Assembly: GCA_017849455.1 (NCBI GenBank)
Contig: JAFIGX010000003.1
Coordinates: forward strand, 1 to 64,000
Direction: 5' to 3'
Length of the DNA: 64,000 nucleotides
Source of the DNA: Pseudobacter sp.
Lineage (GTDB): Bacteria; Bacteroidota; Bacteroidia; Chitinophagales; Chitinophagaceae
The notes under the pieces: generated by a model
What the model was told of the DNA's origin: nothing
Databases searched by the model: none
What the model saw: the letters and a program-made list of their open reading frames with translations, nothing else
Made by a program: the position numbers and the translations under genes
Shown: positions 18,401 to 26,636 of the stretch, piece by piece
Layout of the letters: each line of letters begins with the position of its first letter
How positions within the stretch are numbered: the first letter of the stretch is position 1

Positions 18401-18973
18401 CTAGGGTTGATGGAATTCCCCATCAGCCTGAATACGCACTTCATCACTTACCATGGCAGACGGGAACTTACCGCCTATCCCGAAATCCGATCTTTTGATA
18501 ACACCGGTGGCCTGGAATCCTGCAACTGGTTTTTTCGTTTGTGGATGCGTGATCGTTCCGCGATAGGCGAGATCGAGGGTAACGGGTTTGGTAACGCCAT
18601 GCAGGGTAAGATCGCCGGTGAGAATGTATTTATCCTTTCCGTTTGGTTTCAGGCCGGTGCTCTTGAAGGTCATTGTAGGGAATTTTTCGGCATCGAAAAA
18701 TTCAGCGCTCTTCAGGTGGTTATCGCGCATCTCTACTTTGGTATCGACCGATCTCACATCGGCGGTCAGTTCAAACACGGCATCGCTGAAATCCGGTTTG
18801 GAAGCGGCGATACTCGCATCGAATTTATTGAAGTGGCCTGTGACATCGGAAATGCTCAAGTGAACGGTAGTAAATGCCAGCCTGGAGTGAGCGGGATCGC
18901 TTTTCCATGTTTGGCCAATTCCAGGAATGCCAATACAAAAAAGCAGCACTGCTGCCAAAGCGTACTTCTTCAT
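18401..18973 (-). CDS. YceI family periplasmic protein
   Basis: A 190-residue lipocalin-like protein that binds isoprenoid-type lipids in the periplasm. An N-terminal signal peptide (MKKYALAAVLLFCIGIPGIG) is followed by the YceI signature WKSDPAHSRLAFTTVHLSIS, then FKSTGLKPNGKDKYILTGDLTLHGVTKPVTL in the core. The gene is followed 18 bp later by the OsmC fusion. A role in protecting or shuttling polyprenyl quinones would fit the redox neighbourhood but is inference. Confidence 0.92.
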   Translation of the reverse strand: MKKYALAAVLLFCIGIPGIGQTWKSDPAHSRLAFTTVHLSISDVTGHFNKFDASIAASKPDFSDAVFELTADVRSVDTKVEMRDNHLKSAEFFDAEKFPTMTFKSTGLKPNGKDKYILTGDLTLHGVTKPVTLDLAYRGTITHPQTKKPVAGFQATGVIKRSDFGIGGKFPSAMVSDEVRIQADGEFHQP

Positions 18974-18999
18974 AGCTTGTTTGTTTTAGTGTATGAATA

Positions 19000-19308
19000 T
19001 TATACATTCTTAACCCCGTCTGCCAGTACCCTTTTCCATTCGGGGTGCCTTTTCAGGTAGGCTACCACAAACGGACAGATCGGCACAAGCTTCAGGTGAT
19101 TTTTTTCAATGTAATCCAGGGTCTTCTCCACGATGGCTGTGCCTGCACCCTTCCCTTCCAGCGCCGGTGGCACTTCAGTATGCAGAAGGGTGATCTGCAC
19201 GGGCGACTGCCTGTACTCGATAATGGCGGTAGAACCATCGATTTCCAGCTCGAACTGTTGCTTTTCAGTATTGTTCACCAACTCCAGGCTTTTATAAATT
19301 TCCTGCAT
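19000..19308 (-). CDS. Small GNAT-like acetyltransferase (YjdJ type)
   Basis: A 102-residue minimal GNAT domain. It has the family motif EVPPALEGKGAGTAIVEKTLDYI with the acetyl-CoA loop (GKGAGTA) and ends in the CPFVVAYLKRHPEW motif typical of this short subfamily. No partner or substrate can be inferred. It lies between yceI and the first pirin gene on the same strand with short gaps, consistent with one operon. Confidence 0.9.
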   Translation of the reverse strand: MQEIYKSLELVNNTEKQQFELEIDGSTAIIEYRQSPVQITLLHTEVPPALEGKGAGTAIVEKTLDYIEKNHLKLVPICPFVVAYLKRHPEWKRVLADGVKNV

Positions 19309-19326
19309 AAAAAAATATTGATTTGT

Positions 19327-20184
19327 CTAATAATTCAGGGTCCCGAATGCGCCATTTTTTGCATCGGAAATAGCCTGTTCCACTTCTTCCTGCGTATTCA
19401 TCACAAAATTATCCTTTGCTGCTACCGGTTCATCGATGGGTTCGGCAGAGAGGAACAGGATATGGCTGTCTTCATTCGCTGTAATAAAAAATTCATCATT
19501 CTCCTTTTCAAATACCACGAGGTTATGGGCTGCTACGGTTTGTGCATCGTTCACGGTAACGGACCCTTTCGATATGTAGAGTAAAGCCCAGTACCCGGCG
19601 ATGGCCGGGAACCGGACCTTTGTATTCGCTTTCAGATCTCCCAGCACGGATATAACGGGCGTAAAACTTTTTAACGGGCCAGTTTTACCATCATAATTCC
19701 CACTGGCCAGCCTGAGTTGAATGCCTGGCTGTACCAATACAGCCGGCATATCCTGCCTCTTCGCATATTGATAAAAGGGAGTATCCCATTTATGGGATTT
19801 CGGAACATTGACCCAGATCTGGATCAATTCCTGCACGCCTCCTGCCGACAGCATGGCATCAGTAGGTCCTTCGCTATGCAGCAATCCTTTTCCGGCAAAC
19901 ATCCATTGAACATCGCCTGCACGAATGATACCATCGTGCCCTGCACTGTCTTTATGGTATCCTTCGCCCTGCAACATGAATGTGACAGGTGCAAAGCCGC
20001 GGTGAGGGTGTGGATGGATGCGTTGGGCAGAGCCGGGAGAAATGGTTTCCGGGCCCATGTGATGGATCACTATGAAAGGATTGGCAAACCTGAAATCCTT
20101 ATGGGGCAAGGGCTGGCGCACACTCTCTTCTTTCGTGATCTGTTTTTCCCTCGCTGCCAGGATATGCTCAATAGACTTTTTCAT
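19327..20184 (-). CDS. Pirin family protein (first of two)
   Basis: A 285-residue bicupin of the pirin family, some of whose members act as quercetinase or as redox-sensitive regulators. The N-terminal cupin has the metal-binding set in HPHPHRGFAPVTFMLQGE plus a downstream HSEGPTD-type residue, as expected for an iron-binding pirin. The ATG at 20184 (MKKSIEHILAAREKQ) is chosen because the upstream extension overlaps the next gene's stop region and matches no pirin N-terminus. It is a tandem paralogue of the next gene. Confidence 0.9.
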   Translation of the reverse strand: MKKSIEHILAAREKQITKEESVRQPLPHKDFRFANPFIVIHHMGPETISPGSAQRIHPHPHRGFAPVTFMLQGEGYHKDSAGHDGIIRAGDVQWMFAGKGLLHSEGPTDAMLSAGGVQELIQIWVNVPKSHKWDTPFYQYAKRQDMPAVLVQPGIQLRLASGNYDGKTGPLKSFTPVISVLGDLKANTKVRFPAIAGYWALLYISKGSVTVNDAQTVAAHNLVVFEKENDEFFITANEDSHILFLSAEPIDEPVAAKDNFVMNTQEEVEQAISDAKNGAFGTLNY

Positions 20185-20209
20185 GATGATGATCTTTTGA
20201 TCGGCTTGA

Positions 20210-21082
20210 TTACTGAAGTGCCCCGAATTTTCCCGATTGAAATTCTTCAATCGCTTCATACAGTTCTTCCTGCGTGTTCATGACAAAGGGACCATACTGG
20301 GCAACGGGCTCATTGATCGGTTCACCGCTCAACAGAAGGAGTACACTATCTTCTGTTGTTTTAATTTGGATCTCTTCGCCTTCGTTCTTAAACAATACAA
20401 AACTATGCAAAGGGGCGTGTTCACCATTTACTTCTGCGCTTCCGTTCACTACTAATATAGCTGAATTATGGGAAGCTGGAATGTTGGTCGCCAGTTCAGC
20501 ATCTTTTTTGAGCCGGATGTCCCAGAGGTTGATCGGGGTGAAAGTGCTGGCAGGGCCGTTAACACCGTTGAAGTTACCAGCGATCACGTTCACCACACCT
20601 TTATCGTTCGGCAGAACGGCTTTACCCATTTGGGTAGCTGTGATGGCCTGGTACTTCGGAGGCGTCAGTTTATCTTTCTTCGGCAGGTTCACCCAAAGCT
20701 GGACCATTTCAAAAGGGCCGCCTTTCTGGGCGTACTCCTGTTCATGGTATTCCTTGTGCAGGATACCGGCGCCGGCCGTCATCCACTGCACATCGCCCGG
20801 ATTGATCACCCCGCTATTGCCTGTACTGTCGTTATGGGCCACACTACCTTTATAGGCGATCGTGACCGTTTCAAACCCTTTGTGCGGGTGTACGCCCACT
20901 CCCCGCAATTTGTCGGTAGGCGGGAAATTGTATTCCGCATTGAAATCGAGCATGAGGAAGGGGCTTATCTTTTTGGAGAGGAAAGCGCCTGAGTTCGGGA
21001 AATAATTATACACCCTGAACCCATCGCCCACCATACCCGGTCGGCCGGGACGGTGCATTATTTTTTCGATCGTTTTTTTCAT
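20210..21082 (-). CDS. Pirin family protein (second of two)
   Basis: A 290-residue bicupin pirin. The metal site is seen in GVHPHKGFETVTIAYKGS (His-x-His) and GILHKEYHE. The N-terminal IMHRPGRPGMVGDGFRVYNYFPN region is typical. It precedes the first pirin in the same transcript by 25 bp. The two paralogues differ clearly in sequence, so they are not a recent duplication. Confidence 0.92.
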   Translation of the reverse strand: MKKTIEKIMHRPGRPGMVGDGFRVYNYFPNSGAFLSKKISPFLMLDFNAEYNFPPTDKLRGVGVHPHKGFETVTIAYKGSVAHNDSTGNSGVINPGDVQWMTAGAGILHKEYHEQEYAQKGGPFEMVQLWVNLPKKDKLTPPKYQAITATQMGKAVLPNDKGVVNVIAGNFNGVNGPASTFTPINLWDIRLKKDAELATNIPASHNSAILVVNGSAEVNGEHAPLHSFVLFKNEGEEIQIKTTEDSVLLLLSGEPINEPVAQYGPFVMNTQEELYEAIEEFQSGKFGALQ

Positions 21083-21131
21083 AACTGCTCCTTATGTTTT
21101 ACAAATGCTTCTGTAAAAATGTTTGGAAGGA

Positions 21132-21494
21132 TCACAAACTGGCATGAAATCCCCTGAATATGTCGTCGTTGAACGTATAGCTGTTTTTGGTCTTTGCGGC
21201 CAATTTCTCTTCGATGGCTGTTATCAGGGTGGTGCTGTCTTCTCCATCATATTGATGGATAATGGCATCGGGTTCCTGGTAACCGGTCAGGACACGCAGT
21301 TTCCTGTTTTCGGGATCCGCGGGACCGCTGGTCAATACGATCGCGTTCACGGGTTGCCGGTGCAGGTATTCGATAGCTGTTTCGGCAGCAAAAGTGATGA
21401 TGGCCTCCCATCCGGCCCTTTGTTGCAGGTCGTTCTGCAGGCTTTCAGCAAGGGCTTTATTATTGCCGGAGATCAGTACCGTTATTCTATTCAT
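21132..21494 (-). CDS. Hypothetical protein with receiver-like fold pattern
   Basis: A 120-residue cytosolic protein starting MNRITVLISGNNKALAESL at the ATG at 21494; a further upstream ATG at 21521 adds nine residues. The pattern ITVLISGNN - AIITFAAETAIEYLHRQPVNAIVLTSG resembles the alternating strands and helices of a response-regulator receiver domain. The phospho-acceptor aspartate expected after the AIVL strand is replaced by Thr-Ser. No family is confidently recognised. It lies between the Crp/Fnr-type regulator and the pirin genes on the same strand. Confidence 0.6.
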   Translation of the reverse strand: MNRITVLISGNNKALAESLQNDLQQRAGWEAIITFAAETAIEYLHRQPVNAIVLTSGPADPENRKLRVLTGYQEPDAIIHQYDGEDSTTLITAIEEKLAAKTKNSYTFNDDIFRGFHASL

Positions 21495-21601
21495 ATCCAC
21501 TCCTTTTTTAAATGGATACAAAAATACCCAGGGCCAGGGCGGTAAAAAATAATCCAGGTTAAGAGTAAAAGTTAAGGGGTCTTAACAGGGATAGGATTGG
21601 G

Positions 21602-22189
21602 TCAGCCGGCTTGTTTGGTGATGGGCATATTGAGCATCTTGCTCAGGAATTCAGGGGTAACGCCGATATAGGCTGCCACTTGTTTTTGTGGAAGTGTTTG
21701 GATGAGGGTGGGGTAACTGCGGCAGAAATTATCGTAGCGTTCTTTGGCGGAAAGGCCCAGGTTGTCCATGAGCCTGTTCTGGTGACTGATCAATGAATTC
21801 TCGGCAAGGACCCTGAAATAACGTTCGAATTTTGGAACGGCCTGATAGAGCTTTTCGATATCGGTGCGCTGGATGGTGATGATCTCGCTGTCGAAAATGG
21901 CATCGATATTCAGGTTGCCGGGTTTCTGGGCCACGAAGCTGTACATATCGGCGATCCACCAGTTGGCCGGTGCGAACTGCATGATATGTTCAAAGCCGTT
22001 CTTATCGATCGAGTAGCTGCGAAGGCAACCACTGGTAACGAAGGTGCAGTACTTATGGATATCCCCTTCTTTGAAAAGGAACTGTTTGCGTTTCAGTTTT
22101 TTCAGTTGAAGCAGGGATATGAAAAAGGATTCCTCTTCTTTGGAAAGATGGATATGTTTGGCGATGTTGGAGAGGAGGAGGGTGAACAT
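21602..22189 (-). CDS. Crp/Fnr family transcriptional regulator
   Basis: A 195-residue regulator with an N-terminal cyclic-nucleotide-binding-type domain (about 10-120, KRKQFLFKEGDIHKYCTFVTSGCLRSYS) and a C-terminal helix-turn-helix (about 145-190, LPQKQVAAYIGVTPEFLSKML). No cysteine cluster of FNR type is present. This is the common Bacteroidota subtype whose ligand is unknown. It lies at the head of the minus-strand redox gene group (receiver-like, two pirins, GNAT, YceI, OsmC) and may control it; that is inference from position. Confidence 0.92.
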   Translation of the reverse strand: MFTLLLSNIAKHIHLSKEEESFFISLLQLKKLKRKQFLFKEGDIHKYCTFVTSGCLRSYSIDKNGFEHIMQFAPANWWIADMYSFVAQKPGNLNIDAIFDSEIITIQRTDIEKLYQAVPKFERYFRVLAENSLISHQNRLMDNLGLSAKERYDNFCRSYPTLIQTLPQKQVAAYIGVTPEFLSKMLNMPITKQAG

Positions 22190-22338
22190 GGGGTAAAGGT
22201 AAAAAATTATGCCGTTGCAATTGAGCTATTTGCTAAGAATGTATGAGATTTTATTCTACTTAGTAACCCATATATAAAAATTTTTCTTTTCCGTAATCTT
22301 ATTAATCTTGCGCTCTTATCGATAAAATTAGTGTATTC

Positions 22339-22884
22339 ATGAGTGTTAGTTTTTTGATTGATAAGATAACCCGGAGTATTGAAGATAAATTCACTGGCAG
22401 AAGCCTGGAGACCAGCCTGCTATTGGTTTCTGATAGCGATATCAAAGGCACCTTGAAAAAAGACGGCTGGCTATTTAACTGGAAAAAAGAATTTAAAGAA
22501 CCAAACCGCCAGGTATACAAACTGGTGATTGCCGGTGAAAAAATAATTCAGGGGCTTATCAGTATTGAACCTATCAAAAATGAACAATTTATAGAATTGC
22601 ACCTGATTGAAGTAGCTCCTCACAATTATGGTAAAAAGAAGAAATATTTAGGGGTAGCCGGAAACATGGTTGCTTTTGGATGTAAAATGAGCTTTGAAAT
22701 GGGATTTGATGGATTTGTCGCCTTTACGGCAAAAACAGAGCTTGTTGAACACTACATGGATACTCTGGGGGCACGCATCATATACAATAATGATCGCATG
22801 GCTATATTCACACCGGAAGCAAAAAAATTAGTACATTCGTATTACAATAATTTCTTCAATGACCAGGAAACAAAAATATTATAA
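22339..22884 (+). CDS. GNAT-like protein of a putative toxin-antitoxin pair
   Basis: A 181-residue protein with no signal peptide. Residues about 85-160 follow the GNAT pattern: ELHLIEVAPHNYGKKKKYLG (acetyl-CoA loop), then FEMGFDGFVAFTAKTELVEHY and LGARII at the end of the fold. I recall similar proteins in Bacteroidota and phage-derived regions paired with a short ORF. The next gene overlaps this one by 26 nt. The gene is noticeably AT-rich relative to the flanking genes, as expected for an acquired module. Whether it acts as a toxin, by acetylating tRNA or protein, is inference. Confidence 0.75.
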   Translation: MSVSFLIDKITRSIEDKFTGRSLETSLLLVSDSDIKGTLKKDGWLFNWKKEFKEPNRQVYKLVIAGEKIIQGLISIEPIKNEQFIELHLIEVAPHNYGKKKKYLGVAGNMVAFGCKMSFEMGFDGFVAFTAKTELVEHYMDTLGARIIYNNDRMAIFTPEAKKLVHSYYNNFFNDQETKIL

Positions 22885-23050
22885 ACTTGACGATGTCAGG
22901 GTTCTTGGAAAACAGGAAAAGAGATCAGTTACATCCCGCAAAAATCAAGAACGTAAAACTGGTGAAGCTATTCGTGCAGCACGCACCGCCTGCGGAATAG
23001 AGAAAAATTTGAAACGGCCTGGGGGATATACCTTCAATAGTCCTTGCTAA
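22859..23050 (+). CDS. Small basic partner protein (63 aa) of the GNAT-like gene
   Basis: The frame starts inside the end of the GNAT-like gene (26-nt overlap) and ends in a TAA overlapping the stop of the convergent MFS gene. The product is strongly basic (MTRKQKYYKLDDVRVLGKQE, then KNQERKTGEAIRAARTACG). The tight overlap implies translational coupling. No family is recognised. The arrangement is that of a toxin-antitoxin pair with the second gene as the candidate antitoxin or cofactor. Confidence 0.6.
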   Translation: MTRKQKYYKLDDVRVLGKQEKRSVTSRKNQERKTGEAIRAARTACGIEKNLKRPGGYTFNSPC

Positions 23051-24285
23051 TTCTTCCCCTTCTTCCTGCTCCCCTCTATATTCGGCAAAAATCCTGTCAG
23101 CAATCCTATCAGTGGCAGATAGGCGCACACTTCATACACATAGCGAATGCTGGTATGATCGGCCAGTTCACCTAACAGGGCCGAACCCACGCCGGCGATC
23201 CCAAAGGCAAAGCCGAAGAACAAACCGGCGATCATCCCTACTTTGCCCGGCATCAGTTCCTGCGCGTAAACAAGAATGGCCGAGAAAGCCGATGACAATA
23301 TAATACCGATAAAGATGCTCATGATGCAGGTCCAGAAAAGATTCACATGTGGCATCAGCAAAGCAAAGGGAGCTGCCCCTAAAATAGAGATCCAGATCAC
23401 ATATTTGCGGCCGATGCGGTCGCCCAGCGGGCCGCCGAGAAAAGTGCCGGCCGCCACGGCAAACAGGAAGGCAAACAGATACAATTGCGCACTCTGTACA
23501 GAGATATGGAATTTGTCAATGAGGTAAAATGTATAGTAGCTGGTCAGACTGGTCATATAAAAATACTTGGAGAATACCAGCACCATCAGGATCACCAGGG
23601 AGATCACAACGCGGCTGTTCGAGAGATGCGCTCTCCCCGCAATGGCCTGTGCCTGCTTTTTAGGCCTGATACGATGCGTGTTCTGCTGATACCACCTGCT
23701 GATCCGCAGCATCACTACGATGGCCAGCAACGCAGCGAGAGAGAACCAGATAATATGGAACTGCCCCAGCGGAACGATGATCAGGGCCGCCAGCAATGGC
23801 CCGAGAGAACTGCCTGCATTACCTCCAACCTGGAACAGCGACTGCGCCATTCCATGCCTGCCGCCTGCCGCCATGTAGGCAAGCCTGGAAGCCTCCGGGT
23901 GAAAGATGGCTGAGCCAACTCCCACCAATGCTACCGAAACAAGCACCATCGGAAAACTATGCGCCAGTGAAAGTGAGATCAATCCCAGCAATGTGAAGCT
24001 CATGCCGATGGCCAGTGAAAAAGGCTGTGGTTTTTTATCCGTATACAATCCTACCAGTGGCTGCAATAACGAAGCGGAGAGCTGGAAGGTGAGGGTGATC
24101 AGTCCAACCTGCGAAAAATCAAGATGCAGGGAGCTTTTCACCAATGGATAGATGGAGGGTATCAATGATTGCAGGGTATCATTCAGCAGGTGTGTAAAGC
24201 TCAATGCCAGCAATACGGAGAACGCAGTGCCTTCGGCAACTTTTTGAACGGTCTTTTGTTCGTTTTCCTGGAGGGTGGTTTCCAT
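23047..24285 (-). CDS. MFS transporter, Fsr (fosmidomycin-resistance)-like
   Basis: A 412-residue, 12-helix major facilitator exporter. It resembles the Fsr subfamily: FTHLLNDTLQSLIPSIYPLV in the first helix, GVGSAIFHPEASRLAYMAAGG, and the MFS-type GGPLGDRIGRKYV loop between helices 8 and 9. Related pumps export drugs or metabolites; the substrate here is unknown. A GntR/FadR-type regulator lies directly upstream on the same strand, with a perfect palindrome in the 49-bp gap. Confidence 0.92.
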   Translation of the reverse strand: METTLQENEQKTVQKVAEGTAFSVLLALSFTHLLNDTLQSLIPSIYPLVKSSLHLDFSQVGLITLTFQLSASLLQPLVGLYTDKKPQPFSLAIGMSFTLLGLISLSLAHSFPMVLVSVALVGVGSAIFHPEASRLAYMAAGGRHGMAQSLFQVGGNAGSSLGPLLAALIIVPLGQFHIIWFSLAALLAIVVMLRISRWYQQNTHRIRPKKQAQAIAGRAHLSNSRVVISLVILMVLVFSKYFYMTSLTSYYTFYLIDKFHISVQSAQLYLFAFLFAVAAGTFLGGPLGDRIGRKYVIWISILGAAPFALLMPHVNLFWTCIMSIFIGIILSSAFSAILVYAQELMPGKVGMIAGLFFGFAFGIAGVGSALLGELADHTSIRYVYEVCAYLPLIGLLTGFLPNIEGSRKKGKN

Positions 24286-24302
24286 GTCTTCCTGAATTAG
24301 AA

Positions 24303-24317
24303 ATCAGATCATCTGAT
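24303..24317. promoter_or_regulatory. Palindromic operator between the regulator and the MFS gene
   Basis: ATCAGAT-C-ATCTGAT is a perfect inverted repeat with 7-bp arms and one central base. A 5-of-7 version of the same site lies over the regulator's own start codon at 25008-25022. It is the likely binding site of the adjacent FadR-type protein. Confidence 0.65.
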
Positions 24318-24334
24318 GTTTATGCACAAAAAAA

Positions 24335-25012
24335 TTATTTATTGCCGTGCATGCTGATGCGTGTGGCCATGATCAGCGCACGGGCAGGGTCCTTATCGAT
24401 GATACTCTGCAGCAACCCTTCATGAAGCTCCTGTGTATCCTTGAAGCTCTGCGTGTCTTTATAGCGCTGTAAAAAGGACTGTTTCAAATGAGTGGCGATG
24501 GTTTTGTAGAGATCAACCATGATCTCATTCTTCGAAGCTTCTGCAATGCAGGAATGAAAATCGATATCTGCCTGGATACAGGCTGCCGGGTTGTTCTCCC
24601 TGGCGAATGCAGCCCGCTCCTTCAGCAATTCCTTCAGCTTCCTGATATCCTTGGCGGTCCTGTGCACTGCCGCTTTTTCGGCGATCTTCACTTCCAGCAA
24701 TAACCGCACTTCGTTGAGGTCCTGGAAATGGGCCCGCTGCAATCGCTTCACCAGCGGCTCATTCATGGCTTCCTGGGAGAGAATGAACGTACCCAAACCC
24801 TGCTGCACTTTCACCATGCCGGTATTCACCAATATACGCACTGCCTCACGGATGGTGGACCTGCCCACGCCGAACTGCTGCATCAGTTCAGGTTCCGTAG
24901 GCAATTGCTGCCCGGGCTTGTATTTTCCGGAACTGATCTGCTGCTGAAGCCGGCCGGCCACTTCATCGGCCAGGCTCTGGCGCCTGAGAGGTGTATCGGT
25001 GATTATCGTCAT
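24335..25012 (-). CDS. FadR-subfamily GntR transcriptional regulator
   Basis: A 225-residue regulator with an N-terminal winged helix of GntR type (about residues 10-75, ISSGKYKPGQQLPTEPELMQQFGVGRSTIREAVRILVNTGMV) and a C-terminal all-helical FCD ligand domain (about 90-220). The FCD metal/ligand histidines could be in FHSCIAEASKNEIM and the HGN C-terminus region. It is transcribed with the MFS gene. Matching operators at its start and before the MFS gene suggest autoregulation and control of the pump by a small acid ligand. Confidence 0.93.
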   Translation of the reverse strand: MTIITDTPLRRQSLADEVAGRLQQQISSGKYKPGQQLPTEPELMQQFGVGRSTIREAVRILVNTGMVKVQQGLGTFILSQEAMNEPLVKRLQRAHFQDLNEVRLLLEVKIAEKAAVHRTAKDIRKLKELLKERAAFARENNPAACIQADIDFHSCIAEASKNEIMVDLYKTIATHLKQSFLQRYKDTQSFKDTQELHEGLLQSIIDKDPARALIMATRISMHGNK

Positions 25013-25022
25013 ATCATCTGAT
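25008..25022. promoter_or_regulatory. Second operator copy at the regulator start codon
   Basis: GTCATAT-C-ATCTGAT matches the palindrome at 24303-24317 with a perfect right arm and 5 of 7 left-arm bases. The 14-bp word ATCATCTGATGTTT is shared exactly by both places. It covers the ATG of the FadR-type gene. Confidence 0.55.
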
Positions 25023-25229
25023 GTTTCAAAGATACGGCCAAATTTTATGGAATCTCGAATTTTTTTTCTCTTATCATGGTTATCATGATCTATGCTAACG
25101 TTTGCGTTTGATGGAGCAGGTCAGGACAGTTGTGTAAAAAAACGAATGTGTATTTTATTTAACAGTTCCTCAACTTGTTTTATCGACTAATGTAAATATT
25201 TTGCCAGTGGATACCATTAACCCACCGTC

Positions 25230-26606
25230 ATGAAAAAACTGAAAACGCCACTGCTGATCGCCGGTTTACTGATCGCCGTTCTCGCCATTTACTTTATTTT
25301 TTTCCGAAAGACTGCCGCCGCCAGCGAGCTTATCAAATCCGTGAGGAAAGGGGATTTTGAATTGCTCGTAGTCACGTCGGGCGAGCTTCGCAGCAAGAGC
25401 AATACCGTTATTTCCATTCCAACCGGCCTCCAACAGGTCAATATCTACCAGATCAAGATCGGCGATATGGTAGCAGAAGGGACTACCGTGAAGAAAGGGG
25501 ACTTCGTTGCCAGCCTCGATAATAGCGCCATCACAGAAAAGATCAGCCAGCAACAACTGGAGATCGATAAGGCCAATGCCGAGATCAGGCGCGCCAACCT
25601 CGATACCATGCTCGAGCTCCGGGGCCTGCGCGATGAGATCGTTAACCTCAAATACGATCTCCGGCAGAAGCTATTGGAAAAGGAACAAAGCAGGTATGAG
25701 GCTCCTGCCGAGATCAAACGGGTTGAACTGGAGTATGAGAAAACGGAAAGGTCCCTGAATCAAAAAGATGAAAATTATAAAACGAAGACCATTCAGGCCC
25801 AGACCAAATTACAGATCCTGGCCAGCGGGCTGGCCCAGCAGCAGAACAGGCTGGACAATCTCGTGAAGGTGATGAGCCAGCTTACCATCACCGCACCCAA
25901 AACGGGTATGGTGATCTATGAGAAGAACTGGAACGGTCAGAAAAAAGGCATAGGCTCCCAGATAGAGGTCTGGAACCCCAGTGTGGCCACCCTGCCCGAC
26001 CTCGCCCAAATGGAAGTAGTGACCTATGTGAACGAAGTGGATATCCAAAAAGTGAAACTGGGGCAACAGGTCGATATCAGCCTGGATGCCATGGCCGATA
26101 AAAAACTGAAAGGCGTGGTGAAGAGCGTGGCCAATATCGGGGAAGAAAAACCCAACAGCGATGCCAAAGTGTTCGAAGTATTGATAGATGTGCTCACAAA
26201 GGACGATGCCCTGCGGCCGGCCATGACAGCAAGCTGTAAGATCCTCACAGGCAAGTACCAGAATGTTTTGCAGGTTCCTCTCGATGCCATTTACACCAGC
26301 CAGCAAACCACCTATGTTTTCAAAAAAGGGGACGGAGGCCTGGTAAAACAGGAAGTGAAAGTATTCGCCGTGAATGAATCTTCCGCCCTCATCGTGAATG
26401 GCCTGAATGAAGGTGACCGTCTCTATTATTCACTGCCTTCCGATACCACCGGCTTGAAGATCAACCATATCGATTCATCGAAATCCATTATCCCTCAGCA
26501 AATGGTGAAGATCGATTCAGCGCTGGTGAAGCAGTTGAAGCAACAGGCGGAGAAAGAAAGCCGCCAGGGCGCTGCTGAATCAGGAGCAGTAGTGATAGAA
26601 GAGTAG
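25230..26606 (+). CDS. MacA-like periplasmic adaptor (HlyD/MFP family)
   Basis: A 458-residue adaptor of an ABC-type tripartite exporter. One N-terminal membrane helix (LLIAGLLIAVLAIYFIFF, about 7-24) is followed by a lipoyl-like half, a long coiled coil (about 105-215, KISQQQLEIDKANAEIRRAN to QQQNRLDNLVKVMSQL), the second lipoyl half (ITAPKTGMVIYEKNW), and a beta-barrel and membrane-proximal domain. The glutamine-rich C-terminal tail (about 425-458) is unusual but harmless. It starts the operon adaptor-permease-TolC with a 30-bp gap to the next gene. Confidence 0.92.
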   Translation: MKKLKTPLLIAGLLIAVLAIYFIFFRKTAAASELIKSVRKGDFELLVVTSGELRSKSNTVISIPTGLQQVNIYQIKIGDMVAEGTTVKKGDFVASLDNSAITEKISQQQLEIDKANAEIRRANLDTMLELRGLRDEIVNLKYDLRQKLLEKEQSRYEAPAEIKRVELEYEKTERSLNQKDENYKTKTIQAQTKLQILASGLAQQQNRLDNLVKVMSQLTITAPKTGMVIYEKNWNGQKKGIGSQIEVWNPSVATLPDLAQMEVVTYVNEVDIQKVKLGQQVDISLDAMADKKLKGVVKSVANIGEEKPNSDAKVFEVLIDVLTKDDALRPAMTASCKILTGKYQNVLQVPLDAIYTSQQTTYVFKKGDGGLVKQEVKVFAVNESSALIVNGLNEGDRLYYSLPSDTTGLKINHIDSSKSIIPQQMVKIDSALVKQLKQQAEKESRQGAAESGAVVIEE

Positions 26607-26636
26607 TTTCAATATTCCATTATTCCAACCCTCACT

